Positions 8,670 to 19,689 of a DNA stretch of 56,502 nucleotides are shown here, piece by piece. Under the pieces are notes generated by a model that made no database searches, had not been told where the DNA came from, and worked only from the letters and a program-made list of their open reading frames with translations. The stretch covers positions 1-56,502 of the forward strand of contig CABZXO010000009.1 of assembly GCA_902529645.1 (NCBI GenBank). Reading direction: 5' to 3'. Numbering within the stretch: the first letter of the stretch is position 1; each line of letters begins with the position of its first letter. A program made the position numbers and the translations under genes. Source of the stretch: an uncultured Pelagibacteraceae bacterium. GTDB lineage: Bacteria > Pseudomonadota > Alphaproteobacteria > Pelagibacterales > Pelagibacteraceae.

Positions 8670-11398
8670 TCGTTATTCACAGCACAATTTGCTCTGGTGC
8701 AAGCTGTTTGTTTAATCTTCCAACAAATCGAACACTTCGATCCTTTTGCTTTACTGGCGGTTGCTGTTGTCTCGATATCGTTTTTATAAGTTACTTCAGC
8801 TTTAGAAGTAATACAAAGTTCCGCAAAATCAGTATTTTGTGTAAAATTCTTTAATTTTTGATTTATTTGTATTTTTAAATCTGCCTCTAAGCTTGATCCA
8901 ATAGCTTTGCTAGCTCTTTTCTCTTCAATACTTATATTACAAACATTTCGAATTTTAATTAACTCAATCCATTTTTCATTAAGTTTTTCGTTCTTAAATT
9001 TAGTAGGAAAATTTAAAAATTTTTCAAGATGAACACTTTTTTTTTCTTTAAAAAGTAATTTAAAAATTTCTTCAGTAGTAAAAGATAAAATTGGAGCAAA
9101 CCACTTTAATAGAGAATTTAAAATTATATTAAGTAATATAATTGTTGATTTTCTTTTTTGCGAATCTGTTGGATCGCAATAAAGACTATCTTTTCTTATA
9201 TCGAAGTAAAAGGCAGATAAATCAACGGTACAAAAATTTAGAAGTTCTTTATATAAATTATGAAAATCATAATTTTTAAAACATTTATGAAACTTTTCAT
9301 CAAGAAAATAAATTTTATGCAACATTAATTGCTCTAATTCAGGTAGATTAGTAATATCGATTTTATCTAAATTTATATTTTCATAATTGTCGTTTATATT
9401 TCCAAGTAAATATCTGAAAGTATTTCTAATTTTTCTATAGGATTCTGCATGTTGATCCAAAATAGAATAATCTATTCTTAAATCTTCAGCATAATTAGAT
9501 GATGCTACCCAAATTCTCAAAATATCAGCACCATACTTTTTCAAAATATCTTCAGGTGCTATTACATTTCCTAAAGATTTAGACATTTTTAAACCTTTAC
9601 CGTCTACGACAAAACCATGAGATAAAATAGACTCAAACGGAGCTCTATCTCTTGTTCCACAAGACTCTAATAATGATGAATGAAACCAGCCTCTATGCTG
9701 ATCTGAACCTTCTAAATACATTGATGCTGGCCACTTTAAGTCCTCTCTTTTTTCCAAGACAAAAGAATGCGTTGAGCCACTATCAAACCAAACTTCAACA
9801 ATATCACTTAATTTTTCATAATCTTCAGCTTTATATTTGTTTCCTAAAAATCTTTGAGGATCATCGGAAAACCAACAATCTGATCCTTCTTTTTCATAAA
9901 TGGAAGAAATATTTTCAATAACCTCGTCATCAACTAAAATTTCTTTTGTTTTTTTGTTAACAAAAATTGGAAGAGGTACCCCCCAAACTCTTTGTCTTGA
10001 AACACACCAATCTGGTCTTGTTTCAATCATTGATTTTAATCTTTCTTTACCTTTTTTTGGATAAAAAGTAGTTTCATCAATAGCTTTTAATGCTTTGTCT
10101 CTTAATTTATGACTTTCCATTGAAATAAACCACTGCGGTGTAGCTCTGTGAACAAGTGGAGCTTTAGATCTCCATGAATGTGGATATGAGTGAACCAGTT
10201 CACCATTAAATAATAAATTTTTTTGTTTTTTGAGCTTTTCAATTACAATAGTATTTGCTTTAAAAATATGAATTCCTTCAAACAATTTGACATTGTTTGT
10301 ATATTTTCCATCTCCATCAACAGTTTCGATAGCTTTAATATTGTTGTTCAAGCATAAGTTAAAATCATCAGGTCCATGGCTTGGTGCACAGTGAACAATT
10401 CCAGTTCCTTGCTCAGTTGTTACGAATCTAGCTTCGAGCATCGGGATATCATAATCATAACCTAGATTTAAAAATGGATGACTACAAATAGTATTGATGA
10501 ATTCTTTACCTTTAAATGTATGGATTTTTTTATAATTTTTTAATTGACACTCTTTAACAACTGACTCAAGTAAAGCATCTGCGATTACGATTTTTCTATT
10601 TTTAAAATCACCTTCATCATTAATTTCTAATATGACATAATCAAGAGTTTCATTAAATGCTAGGGCTTTATTTGCTGGTATTGTCCATGGAGTTGTGGTC
10701 CAAATAACTATCTCACTTCCCACTAAATTTTCTAAGTTTGATGATTTAACTTTAAAAGATGCGTAAATTGTATCTGATTTATGATCTTGATATTCGACCT
10801 CTGCATCTGCAAGAGCAGTCTTCTCAACTGTTGACCACAAGACTGGTTTAAAACCTCTATATAGACTTCCCTCTTTTAAAAATTTGCCAAGCTCTCTTAC
10901 TATTTGTGCCTCTGCATCAAAGCTCATCGTTGAGTAATAATTTTCCCAGTCCCCAACAACGCCTAATCTTTTAAATTGAATTTTATGAACTTCAATCCAC
11001 TTCTCAGCAAAGGTTCTACATTCTTTTCTAAATTCAACTATTGGAACCTCATTTTTATTTTTTTTATTTTTTTTATATTGTTCCTCAATTTTCCATTCAA
11101 TAGGCAAGCCATGACAATCCCAACCCGGAACATAAATAGAGTCTTTTCCATCCATTTGATGAAATTTTACGATTATATCTTTAAGAATTTTATTCAGAGC
11201 TGTTCCCATGTGAATATTTCCATTTGCATAAGGAGGACCATCATGTAGGACAAATTTTTCTCTTCCTTTACTTTCATTTCTTAATTGATCGTAAAGATTT
11301 ATTTTTTTCCAATATTCAAGGATTTCTGGTTCTCTAATAGGCAGGTTAGCTTTCATGGAAAAAGCTGTTTTTGGTAGATTTATTTGTGATTTATTCAT
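8666..11398 (-). CDS. ileS: Isoleucyl-tRNA synthetase
   Basis: Class I aminoacyl-tRNA synthetase, 910 residues. The HIGH-type motif is NGNIHMGTALNK (His about 63); KGLKMSKSLGN at about residue 600 is the KMSKS loop; WTTTPWTIPANKA lies at the start of the editing domain. The C-terminal zinc finger is kept (CSIC ... C ... C in the last 25 residues). Overlaps ribF and lspA by four bases each. Full length and unremarkable. Confidence 0.97.
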   Translation of the reverse strand: MNKSQINLPKTAFSMKANLPIREPEILEYWKKINLYDQLRNESKGREKFVLHDGPPYANGNIHMGTALNKILKDIIVKFHQMDGKDSIYVPGWDCHGLPIEWKIEEQYKKNKKNKNEVPIVEFRKECRTFAEKWIEVHKIQFKRLGVVGDWENYYSTMSFDAEAQIVRELGKFLKEGSLYRGFKPVLWSTVEKTALADAEVEYQDHKSDTIYASFKVKSSNLENLVGSEIVIWTTTPWTIPANKALAFNETLDYVILEINDEGDFKNRKIVIADALLESVVKECQLKNYKKIHTFKGKEFINTICSHPFLNLGYDYDIPMLEARFVTTEQGTGIVHCAPSHGPDDFNLCLNNNIKAIETVDGDGKYTNNVKLFEGIHIFKANTIVIEKLKKQKNLLFNGELVHSYPHSWRSKAPLVHRATPQWFISMESHKLRDKALKAIDETTFYPKKGKERLKSMIETRPDWCVSRQRVWGVPLPIFVNKKTKEILVDDEVIENISSIYEKEGSDCWFSDDPQRFLGNKYKAEDYEKLSDIVEVWFDSGSTHSFVLEKREDLKWPASMYLEGSDQHRGWFHSSLLESCGTRDRAPFESILSHGFVVDGKGLKMSKSLGNVIAPEDILKKYGADILRIWVASSNYAEDLRIDYSILDQHAESYRKIRNTFRYLLGNINDNYENINLDKIDITNLPELEQLMLHKIYFLDEKFHKCFKNYDFHNLYKELLNFCTVDLSAFYFDIRKDSLYCDPTDSQKRKSTIILLNIILNSLLKWFAPILSFTTEEIFKLLFKEKKSVHLEKFLNFPTKFKNEKLNEKWIELIKIRNVCNISIEEKRASKAIGSSLEADLKIQINQKLKNFTQNTDFAELCITSKAEVTYKNDIETTATASKAKGSKCSICWKIKQTACTRANCAVNNE

Positions 11399-12318
11399 TT
11401 AGTCTTTTTTGCAATATTTAAATCTTTTTTAATTTGTGCTCTTAATTGATTAACATTATTAAATTTTTTTTCTTTTCTTATAAACTTTAAAAACTCTACT
11501 GATAAAAGTTTATTATAAAGATTTCCAGAAAAATTAAATAAATGTACTTCTAATAATATTTTTTTTTGGTTAAATGTTGGTCTGTATCCAAGATTAGCAA
11601 TTCCTTTTAGATATTTGTCACTATTTTTTCTCAAAACCTTGACAGCATAAACTCCCGGTTTTGCCAAGACATAATCATCGATATCTATGTTGCAAGTTGG
11701 AAAACCAATTTTTTTTCCTACTTGTCTCCCCTTTTTAACTACTCCTTGAATCGTCCAGTTTCTTTTTAAAAGATTGTTAGCTTTGTCTAATAGACCTTTT
11801 TCTAAAAGATTTCTTATTAAAGATGATGATACAATTTTTTTACTTTTAATTAATGGTTCAGGTTTAACAACTTTATAATTGAACAATTGTTCATATTTTT
11901 TTAATAAATTAACATTTCCATCTCTTTTATTTCCAAATCTAAAATTATTGCTTACAAAAATAAATTTAGAACTTAATTTTTTATTTAAAATTTGAGAAAT
12001 AAAGTTAACAGCTTTAATTTTTGAAAATTTTTTATCAAATTTTTTTGTAATAACAAAATCTACTTTTAAAGTACTAAGTAACTTAATTTTTTGATCGATA
12101 TTAGAAAGCCGAAAATTTTTTAACTTTTTATTAAAAAACATTTTTGGCATTGGATCAAAGTTAATAACACCAATCATTAAATTATATTTTTTCTTATATG
12201 ACTGAGCTAATTTAAATAATTTTTGATGTCCTAAATGTAAACCATCAAAATTACCTATTAAAATAATTGATCCTCTGTGTAATTTTTTAATATTAAAATT
12301 TGTATAATGTTTTACCAT
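11395..12318 (-). CDS. ribF: Bifunctional riboflavin kinase / FAD synthetase
   Basis: Makes FMN and FAD from riboflavin. 307 residues: N-terminal adenylyltransferase domain with GNFDGLHLGHQKLF (nucleotidyltransferase HxGH-type motif) and a C-terminal flavokinase domain beginning near VVKKGRQVGKKIGFPTCNI, followed by PGVYAVKV. Overlaps the HAD gene by seven bases and ileS by four. Its products would serve several flavoenzymes in the window, including the XdhA FAD domain and the oxidoreductase at 18718. Confidence 0.95.
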   Translation of the reverse strand: MVKHYTNFNIKKLHRGSIILIGNFDGLHLGHQKLFKLAQSYKKKYNLMIGVINFDPMPKMFFNKKLKNFRLSNIDQKIKLLSTLKVDFVITKKFDKKFSKIKAVNFISQILNKKLSSKFIFVSNNFRFGNKRDGNVNLLKKYEQLFNYKVVKPEPLIKSKKIVSSSLIRNLLEKGLLDKANNLLKRNWTIQGVVKKGRQVGKKIGFPTCNIDIDDYVLAKPGVYAVKVLRKNSDKYLKGIANLGYRPTFNQKKILLEVHLFNFSGNLYNKLLSVEFLKFIRKEKKFNNVNQLRAQIKKDLNIAKKTK

Positions 12319-13130
12319 TTTAAATCTGATTGAATAAAATTAACTATAGCTTCATACTCTTTTGAAACTTCTTGGATACCATTATTTTTTATTTCATTTC
12401 TATGTATTCCATTACTAATTAATAAAGAATCATAATTTAAAAGATTTGCGCCTCTGATATCAGTATTTAAATTATCACCAATTGCTAATATTTTTTTATT
12501 TTTATTATCAATTGACTGATTATAAACCTCTGGATGTGGTTTTCCAAAATATACTACTTCTCCACCCATTTTTTCAAAAACCATTGCGACAGAACCTGCA
12601 CACAACTCTCTAACTTCACCACGATCAACGATTAAATCTGGATTTGTGCAAATCATTTTTTTAGTAATATGTTTTTCAAGTAAATCTTTATAAAATTCTA
12701 AATCCTTATCATGATCATCAAATAACCCAGTGCATAATAAATATTCACTATCGCTAATAACTTCGCACTTATTTTTCTCAAATAAATAAAATAAATCAAA
12801 ATCTCTCGGTGGACCTATGTGATAAAACTTTTTAGATAAGTAAGATTTTTTCAAATAATTCAATGCTGCTTCTCCTGAGGTAAATACGTGATCTCTGAGT
12901 ACTTTGTCCATGCCCATCTTTTCTAAAAAATTTTGTACAGTTTTATTTGGTCTTGGGGCATTTGTTAAAAGCACGAACATTTTCTTTTTTGTTAAAAGCT
13001 CATTTAAAACAGCTATTGCTTTTTCATGAAGATTAACCCCATTATGAACAACACCCCATAAGTCTATATAAAAAAGATCATAATTATCAGCAATTGATTG
13101 TAAGCCATTAGAATCTAAATTTTTGGTCAT
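12312..13130 (-). CDS. HAD-superfamily class IIA phosphatase
   Basis: 272-residue HAD hydrolase with a type IIA cap, resembling the alphaproteobacterial HAD-IIA group found next to ribF. Motif I is FYIDLWGVVHNG (two aspartate positions: D and the W-G replacement typical of this group), motif II LLTNAPRP, and the late motif KKILAIGDNLNTDIRGA with acidic Mg2+ ligands. The substrate is not known; relatives act on phosphorylated sugars or nucleotides. It is the first gene of the minus-strand block, 132 bases from groES on the other strand. Confidence 0.8.
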   Translation of the reverse strand: MTKNLDSNGLQSIADNYDLFYIDLWGVVHNGVNLHEKAIAVLNELLTKKKMFVLLTNAPRPNKTVQNFLEKMGMDKVLRDHVFTSGEAALNYLKKSYLSKKFYHIGPPRDFDLFYLFEKNKCEVISDSEYLLCTGLFDDHDKDLEFYKDLLEKHITKKMICTNPDLIVDRGEVRELCAGSVAMVFEKMGGEVVYFGKPHPEVYNQSIDNKNKKILAIGDNLNTDIRGANLLNYDSLLISNGIHRNEIKNNGIQEVSKEYEAIVNFIQSDLKW

Positions 13131-13197
13131 ATTTTAAGGTATAAACCATAAAATCCCGAATTTACTAGCATTATTAATATCCATAGGTCTTTCTGAT

Positions 13198-13225
13198 CTT
13201 GAAATAGGCGGTGAAATATCTATAT
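13198..13225 (+). promoter_or_regulatory. RpoH (sigma-32) heat-shock promoter of groESL
   Basis: CTTGAAAT at 13198-13205, then TCTATAT at 13219-13225. Counting from CTTG there are 17 bases to the -10, which fits the alphaproteobacterial RpoH pattern CTTG-N17/18-CYTATNT with one mismatch. It lies about 38 bases upstream of the groES start, and a transcript would begin near 13232. A second, better-matching RpoH site precedes hsp20 at 30121. Based on motif and position only. Confidence 0.65.
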
Positions 13226-13262
13226 GAGGCTCATATTTATAAAGATTTATAAAGGAGAATTT

Positions 13263-13553
13263 ATGAAGTTTAAACCGTTACATGACAGAGTTTTAATCGA
13301 AGTATTAGACAGCAGTGAAAAAACTGCTGGAGGAATAATTATCCCTGACACAGCTCAAGAAAAACCTCAAGAAGGTAAGGTGGTTGCTGTAGGTGGTGGA
13401 GCAAAAACAGAAGATGGAAAGATAATTCCAATGGATGTTAAAGTTGGTGATAAGGTTTTATTTGGCAAATGGTCAGGAACTGAAGTCAAGATTAATGGTA
13501 AAGAGTACAGCATAATGAAAGAGTCAGACATTATGGGTATTTCTGGTAAGTAA
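13263..13553 (+). CDS. groES: Co-chaperonin GroES
   Basis: 10-kDa heptameric lid of the GroEL chamber. 96 residues from ATG 13263, which has an AAAGGAG ribosome site at 13251-13257. An earlier in-frame ATG at 13224 overlaps the -10 of the heat-shock promoter and is rejected. [33 protein letters not shown] and the C-terminal [12 protein letters not shown] are standard GroES blocks. 22 bases from groEL; same transcript. Confidence 0.97.
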   Translation: MKFKPLHDRVLIEVLDSSEKTAGGIIIPDTAQEKPQEGKVVAVGGGAKTEDGKIIPMDVKVGDKVLFGKWSGTEVKINGKEYSIMKESDIMGISGK

Positions 13554-13563
13554 TTTAATTTAA

Positions 13564-15237
<1,674 letters not shown>

Positions 15238-15262
15238 TTCCTCATTTTCTTAAATTTATTCT

Positions 15263-15293
15263 AAAAAGGCCATCTCAAGATGGCCTTTTTTTT
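15263..15293 (+). terminator. Rho-independent terminator of groESL
   Basis: Perfect 7-bp stem GGCCATC (15268-15274) / GATGGCC (15279-15285), TCAA loop, preceded by five A and followed by eight T. It starts about 25 bases after the groEL stop. Confidence 0.92.
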
Positions 15294-15308
15294 GTGTGAA
15301 TTTTAATC

Positions 15309-15425
15309 ATGTCAAAAAGATATAGTGGTAAATCATTTAAAGACTCTAGTGTTAAAAAAAAACCTAAATTGAGTTTTAAAGAAAAAAGAAAACTTAAAAA
15401 AGATAAGCAAAAAAAGACAAATTAA
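15309..15425 (+). CDS. Small basic protein, 38 residues, unknown
   Basis: ATG at 15309, TAA at 15423-15425. About 17 of 38 residues are Lys or Arg (MSKRYSGKSFKDSS at the start, then Lys-rich to the end), with no cysteine and no hydrophobic stretch; such a peptide could bind RNA or the ribosome. It sits after the groEL terminator and before typA, with no clear Shine-Dalgarno. Because AAA codons are abundant by chance in this genome, coding status is uncertain. I do not recognise a family. Confidence 0.4.
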   Translation: MSKRYSGKSFKDSSVKKKPKLSFKEKRKLKKDKQKKTN

Positions 15426-15443
15426 TCCTGAATTTTGAAAATT

Positions 15444-15468
15444 ATTCAAGCCAGTTATGAATTTTTTT
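15444..15468 (+). terminator. Weak hairpin plus T-tract before typA
   Basis: ATTCA (15444-15448) can pair with TGAAT (15458-15462) across a 9-base loop and runs into a T-rich tract (15462-15468). It would end transcripts of the small ORF at 15309. The stem is only five pairs and AT-rich, so this is tentative. Confidence 0.3.
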
Positions 15469-15510
15469 GAGTTTTAATATTCTTTTAAATATGTATAAGA
15501 GCCAGAATTT

Positions 15511-17337
15511 ATGAGCAATAATATCAGAAACATCACAATCATAGCCCATGTTGATCATGGCAAAACTACTCTAATTGATAATTTAATGAAACAAAGTGGT
15601 TCATTTAGAGATAATGAAGTTGTTGATGAAAGATTAATGGATTCAGGTGAACTTGAAAAAGAAAGAGGAATTACAATTTTAGCTAAACCTGCATCAATTA
15701 ATTGGAACAATTCAAGAATAAACATAATCGATACTCCAGGCCACAGAGATTTTGCTGCTGAAGTTGAAAGAGTATTAAGTATGGCAGATGGAGCCTTGTT
15801 ATTAATTGACTCTGCAGAAGGTGTTATGCCTCAAACAAAATTTGTTTTATCCAAAGCTCTTAAACAAGGATTAAAGCCAATTGTTGTTATTAATAAATTA
15901 GATAAAACCGATCAAAGAGCTAATGAAGTTTTAGATGAAACATTTGATTTATTTGTTAGCTTAGATGCAAATGAAGAACAATTAGACTTTCCAGTTTTAT
16001 ATGCAAGCGGAAGATCGGGTTGGGCGGATTATGAAGTTGATGGTCCAAGAGAAAATTTAAATCCTTTGTTAAATTTAATTGTTGATCATGTAAAACCTGC
16101 TGAACTTGATAAAACTAAACCTTTTGCAATGTTGTCAACACTACTTTATGCAGATAGTTTTTTAGGAAGAAGTTTAGTTGGAAGAATTAGACAAGGCACT
16201 GCAAAAGCTAATCAATCAATAAAAGCAATAAATTTAAATGGTGATAAAGTTGACGAAGGAAAATTAACAAAAATTTTTAGATATGAGGGAACTAAAAAAG
16301 TTCCAATAAATGTTGGTGAAGCTGGGGATATTGTAATTGTTGCTGGACTAGAAAAAGCAAATGTTGCTGATACCATATGTGACCTAGAGGTTAATGAACC
16401 AATCCATGCTACCCCGATAGATCCTCCTACAATGTCAATTACTATTACTGTAAATACTTCACCTTTAGCTGGAACTGAAGGTAAAAAATTAACTAGCACC
16501 CAAATAAGAGATAGATTAATTAAAGAAGCACAAAACAATGTTGGAATTACATTTTCAGAAAACGAGGGGAAAGACTCTTTTGTCGTAAGTGGTAGAGGTG
16601 AGCTAATGTTAGAAATTCTTTTAACTCAAATGAGAAGAGAAGGTTTTGAAATGACGGTTAGTCCTCCAAAGGTTTTGTACAAAACTGATGAGAATGGAAA
16701 TAAATTAGAGCCAATTGAAGAAATTACTATGGACCTTGATGAAGAACATTCATCAAAAGTAATTGAATCAATGAACAGAAGAAAAGGTAAACTAATAGAA
16801 TTAAAAGATACTGGAACTAACAAAAAAAGATTAATTTTTCATGCACCTACTAGAGGCCTAATGGGATACACAAGTAGATTTCTTACACTTACAAAAGGAA
16901 ACGGAGTGATCAACAGAATATTCCATAGCTATGGTCCTTTTGAAGGAGAAATGGAAGGTAGAAGAAATGGAGCTTTAATCTCGATGGAACAAGGAAAAGC
17001 TGTTGCGTTCGCAATCTTTAACTTACAGGCAAGAGGTGAAATGTTTGTTACGCATAATGACTCAGTTTATCCTGGAATGATTGTTGGTCTTTCACCAAAA
17101 CCAGGTGACATGATCATTAATGTAATGAAGGGTAAGAAACTTACAAATATGAGAACTCAGGGCACAGATGAAAATGTTGTACTTACACCTGTAAGAAAAA
17201 TGTCAATTGCTGAACAATTAAGTATGCTTAATACAGATGAAGCTTTAGAGATAACTCCAGAATCTTGTAGATTAAGAAAAGCAATTCTTGATCCACACGA
17301 AAGAAAAAAAAGCGAAAAAGCTAAAGCTGCAGCCTAA
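15511..17337 (+). CDS. typA: Translational GTPase TypA/BipA
   Basis: Ribosome-associated GTPase of the EF-G family, involved in stress and 50S assembly. 608 residues. G1 AHVDHGKTTL, switch region ERGITI, G3 DTPGHRDF, G4 NKLDKTDQR; the C-terminal region has the TypA-specific block GVINRIFHSYGPFEG and GKKLTNMRTQGTDENV. The upstream 85 bases are AT-rich and may carry its own sigma-70 promoter (TTGAGT near 15467), but the -10 is not convincing. Its stop interlocks with the convergent gene at 17334. Confidence 0.97.
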   Translation: MSNNIRNITIIAHVDHGKTTLIDNLMKQSGSFRDNEVVDERLMDSGELEKERGITILAKPASINWNNSRINIIDTPGHRDFAAEVERVLSMADGALLLIDSAEGVMPQTKFVLSKALKQGLKPIVVINKLDKTDQRANEVLDETFDLFVSLDANEEQLDFPVLYASGRSGWADYEVDGPRENLNPLLNLIVDHVKPAELDKTKPFAMLSTLLYADSFLGRSLVGRIRQGTAKANQSIKAINLNGDKVDEGKLTKIFRYEGTKKVPINVGEAGDIVIVAGLEKANVADTICDLEVNEPIHATPIDPPTMSITITVNTSPLAGTEGKKLTSTQIRDRLIKEAQNNVGITFSENEGKDSFVVSGRGELMLEILLTQMRREGFEMTVSPPKVLYKTDENGNKLEPIEEITMDLDEEHSSKVIESMNRRKGKLIELKDTGTNKKRLIFHAPTRGLMGYTSRFLTLTKGNGVINRIFHSYGPFEGEMEGRRNGALISMEQGKAVAFAIFNLQARGEMFVTHNDSVYPGMIVGLSPKPGDMIINVMKGKKLTNMRTQGTDENVVLTPVRKMSIAEQLSMLNTDEALEITPESCRLRKAILDPHERKKSEKAKAAA

Positions 17338-17981
17338 TCAAAAGTTTTATCAACCAAATAAAGACCTAACGCAATGCATGGACCTATGCCAAATGCAAAT
17401 AATAAAGTTCCAATCCCAACTGTTCCTCCTAAATACCATCCAATGCTAACAACTGAAATTTCTAATGTTGCTCTTACTACAGCTATAGGAAAATTTGTTA
17501 CTTTTTGTAATCCTATCATAAGCCCATCTCTAGGACCGGCTCCTAAATTTGATACTAAGTAAATACCCCCACCTATTCCAACCATGATTACAGAAATTAC
17601 AGCTAAAAATAATTGATGAATATAATTTGATGGTGTTGGAACATATTTGATACAAAGATCAATCATAATTGCAATTATCAAAGCATTAAATATTGTACCC
17701 ATTCCTGGTTTTTGGCCGAGAGGGATCCACAAAATTAAAACAGCAATACTTATTAATAATGTAATAGTTCCAATACTTAAATTAATATTTAAGGAAATAC
17801 CTTGGGCTAAAACACTCCAGGGAGAGGCTCCTGTAAATGAAACAATTAATAATCCTTCACCTAATCCAAATAAAGACAAACCGAAACATAAGAAAAAAAA
17901 TGTAGAAAACCTTGGTTTAAAATTAAATGGTTTTTCTGAGCTCCATTTTACTTTTGGAATTTTTTTAATTTTTAAAAACAT
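17334..17981 (-). CDS. YczE/YitT-like membrane protein
   Basis: 215-residue integral membrane protein with about five or six helices. GEGLLIVSFTGASPWSVLAQG and the later GIYLVSNLGAGPRDGLMIGL form the internally repeated glycine-rich motif of the YczE (COG2364) family. The biochemical role of that family is not established. Single gene: convergent with typA (four-base overlap) and divergent from the gene at 18035. Confidence 0.78.
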   Translation of the reverse strand: MFLKIKKIPKVKWSSEKPFNFKPRFSTFFFLCFGLSLFGLGEGLLIVSFTGASPWSVLAQGISLNINLSIGTITLLISIAVLILWIPLGQKPGMGTIFNALIIAIMIDLCIKYVPTPSNYIHQLFLAVISVIMVGIGGGIYLVSNLGAGPRDGLMIGLQKVTNFPIAVVRATLEISVVSIGWYLGGTVGIGTLLFAFGIGPCIALGLYLVDKTFD

Positions 17982-18034
17982 AATTATAATAAGCTATATC
18001 TATTAATGAAAAATTCTAATATTGTAACCAGCAA

Positions 18035-18715
18035 ATGAAAAAGTTAACAATTGTTTTACTTGTTGTATTTTTCTCATCAATTTCTTTGGCTCATATAGGT
18101 CATTATAACAAATTTGACAAAATAGAAATGGAGATCTTGAGAAATGATGAAGTAATTGGATATAACAATTATTATTTTAAAAGATATGATGAAAAAACGA
18201 TAGTAAAAAATCAATATAAATTTGAGATAAAATTACTATCTGCAACAATATTTAAAGTAGAGGGATATGGAGAAGAAATTTATTTAAAAGATAATTTAAT
18301 ATCTTTTCAATCAAAGACACTTCAAAATAAGAAAGAAAAGTTTGTAAACTTAAAACTGGATAAAAATAACAAGAAATTTCACATCAAAGGGTCTTCATAC
18401 TCAGGTGAAGCTTCTGTAAAAAATATTATTGGAAATTGGTGGAGTCATAGAATTTTACAAGCAGAAAGCCAAATAAGTCCTATTTCTGGAAGTATAAAAG
18501 AACAAATAGTTACTTTTATTGGTAAGAAAAATATTTCAATTAATGGCAATCAATACGAAACAGATCATTTCAAACTTACATCTAAAGATACATCTCTTCC
18601 TGAAGATAAAAAATTAAATTTTGATATTTGGCTTGATAAAAAAACATCAGTTATTGTCAAAGTTACATATAAAAGAATGGGAAATTGGGAATATCGTTTA
18701 AAAAATCTTGAATAA
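18035..18715 (+). CDS. Exported DUF6134-like protein
   Basis: 226 residues with a clear Sec signal peptide (about residues 3-19, ending SISLAH). The mature part is beta-rich and has VIGYNNYYFKR, an internal GEASVKN and WSHRILQAESQISPISG, and the late DIWLDKKTSVIVKVTYKRMG, a pattern of the DUF6134 type of periplasmic beta-proteins. No catalytic motif is visible. Ends two bases before the convergent oxidoreductase gene. Family placement is from memory of the pattern and is tentative. Confidence 0.6.
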   Translation: MKKLTIVLLVVFFSSISLAHIGHYNKFDKIEMEILRNDEVIGYNNYYFKRYDEKTIVKNQYKFEIKLLSATIFKVEGYGEEIYLKDNLISFQSKTLQNKKEKFVNLKLDKNNKKFHIKGSSYSGEASVKNIIGNWWSHRILQAESQISPISGSIKEQIVTFIGKKNISINGNQYETDHFKLTSKDTSLPEDKKLNFDIWLDKKTSVIVKVTYKRMGNWEYRLKNLE

Positions 18716-18717
18716 AA

Positions 18718-19689
18718 TTATTTATTTATTTTTTTATAAAGATCATTTGCACTTATCCATCCGGCCTCTACTCTAGGACCTACAAACCAATCTGCACACA
18801 CACCTAAATTTAATTTAGTATTCCAATAACTTTTGATTTTAAAGGGCCTAGAATTTGATGAATATTTCCAACCATGATTTAATGAGGTTAATATTTTTGT
18901 TTTTTTAATTCCAGTAAGTTTAAAAAATCGATCAATCAAAATCTTTGAGTTTTTTTCTTTATTTTCTCTATTTTTGCTTATTTTTTTGTTTCCCCATAAG
19001 TTTGTGCTTTGTAAAGTCCATAGATCGTTATTACTTTTAAATCTTTTTTTACTATTTTCTTTAGCGGCCCATCCTAAAATTTTATCATTAAATAAATAAC
19101 TTGATATGTTTTTTTTTGTTTTTTTAATTTCAATCATGACTGTAATATTTGCATCCATTTTAATTTTTTGTTTGATGAATGGATCTTCTATGAGTTTTTT
19201 TGATAATTTTTTTAATTGTGGGAATGGACAAGTTAATATTAATTTATCATAATATTTTATTTGGTTATTCTTAAAATCTAATTTCCATTTATTATTTATA
19301 AATTTAATCTTCTTTAACTCACTTTGAAAGTTACATTTTATATTCTTTATCAAATGTTTACTGATATCATTATTACCTTTGCAACCAATTATTTTAATAT
19401 GATTTTTATTTTCTTTTTTTAATTTGTTTAAAAAAATATGTTTGCCACTCCATTTTTTTAGAATTTTTTTCTTACGTAAATTTGTAATAAATTTCTTAAA
19501 TTGTATTGATTTTGGAGAAATATATTGAGCCCCGTGGTCAAATCCTTTTGACTTGTTTAATCTTTTAAAGGAAGATCTGCCACCTGGACCTCGAGCTTTG
19601 TCATAAATATGCACAGAATTTTTTTTGCTTAAAAGATTAGCTATTGTCGCTCCTGATATTCCAGAACCAATTACACAATAACTGCTCAT
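18718..19689 (-). CDS. FAD-dependent oxidoreductase, renalase/amine-oxidase-like
   Basis: 323 residues. The N-terminal dinucleotide fold CVIGSGISGATIANLL followed by KARGPGGRSS is the FAD-binding signature of the amine oxidase/renalase group, and the C-terminal LGVCADWFVGPRVEAGWISA is the closing FAD motif. The middle is unusually lysine-rich. Overlaps the pmbA start region by four bases on the same strand, so it is the last gene of a tldD-pmbA-oxidoreductase operon. The substrate is unknown. Confidence 0.78.
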   Translation of the reverse strand: MSSYCVIGSGISGATIANLLSKKNSVHIYDKARGPGGRSSFKRLNKSKGFDHGAQYISPKSIQFKKFITNLRKKKILKKWSGKHIFLNKLKKENKNHIKIIGCKGNNDISKHLIKNIKCNFQSELKKIKFINNKWKLDFKNNQIKYYDKLILTCPFPQLKKLSKKLIEDPFIKQKIKMDANITVMIEIKKTKKNISSYLFNDKILGWAAKENSKKRFKSNNDLWTLQSTNLWGNKKISKNRENKEKNSKILIDRFFKLTGIKKTKILTSLNHGWKYSSNSRPFKIKSYWNTKLNLGVCADWFVGPRVEAGWISANDLYKKINK

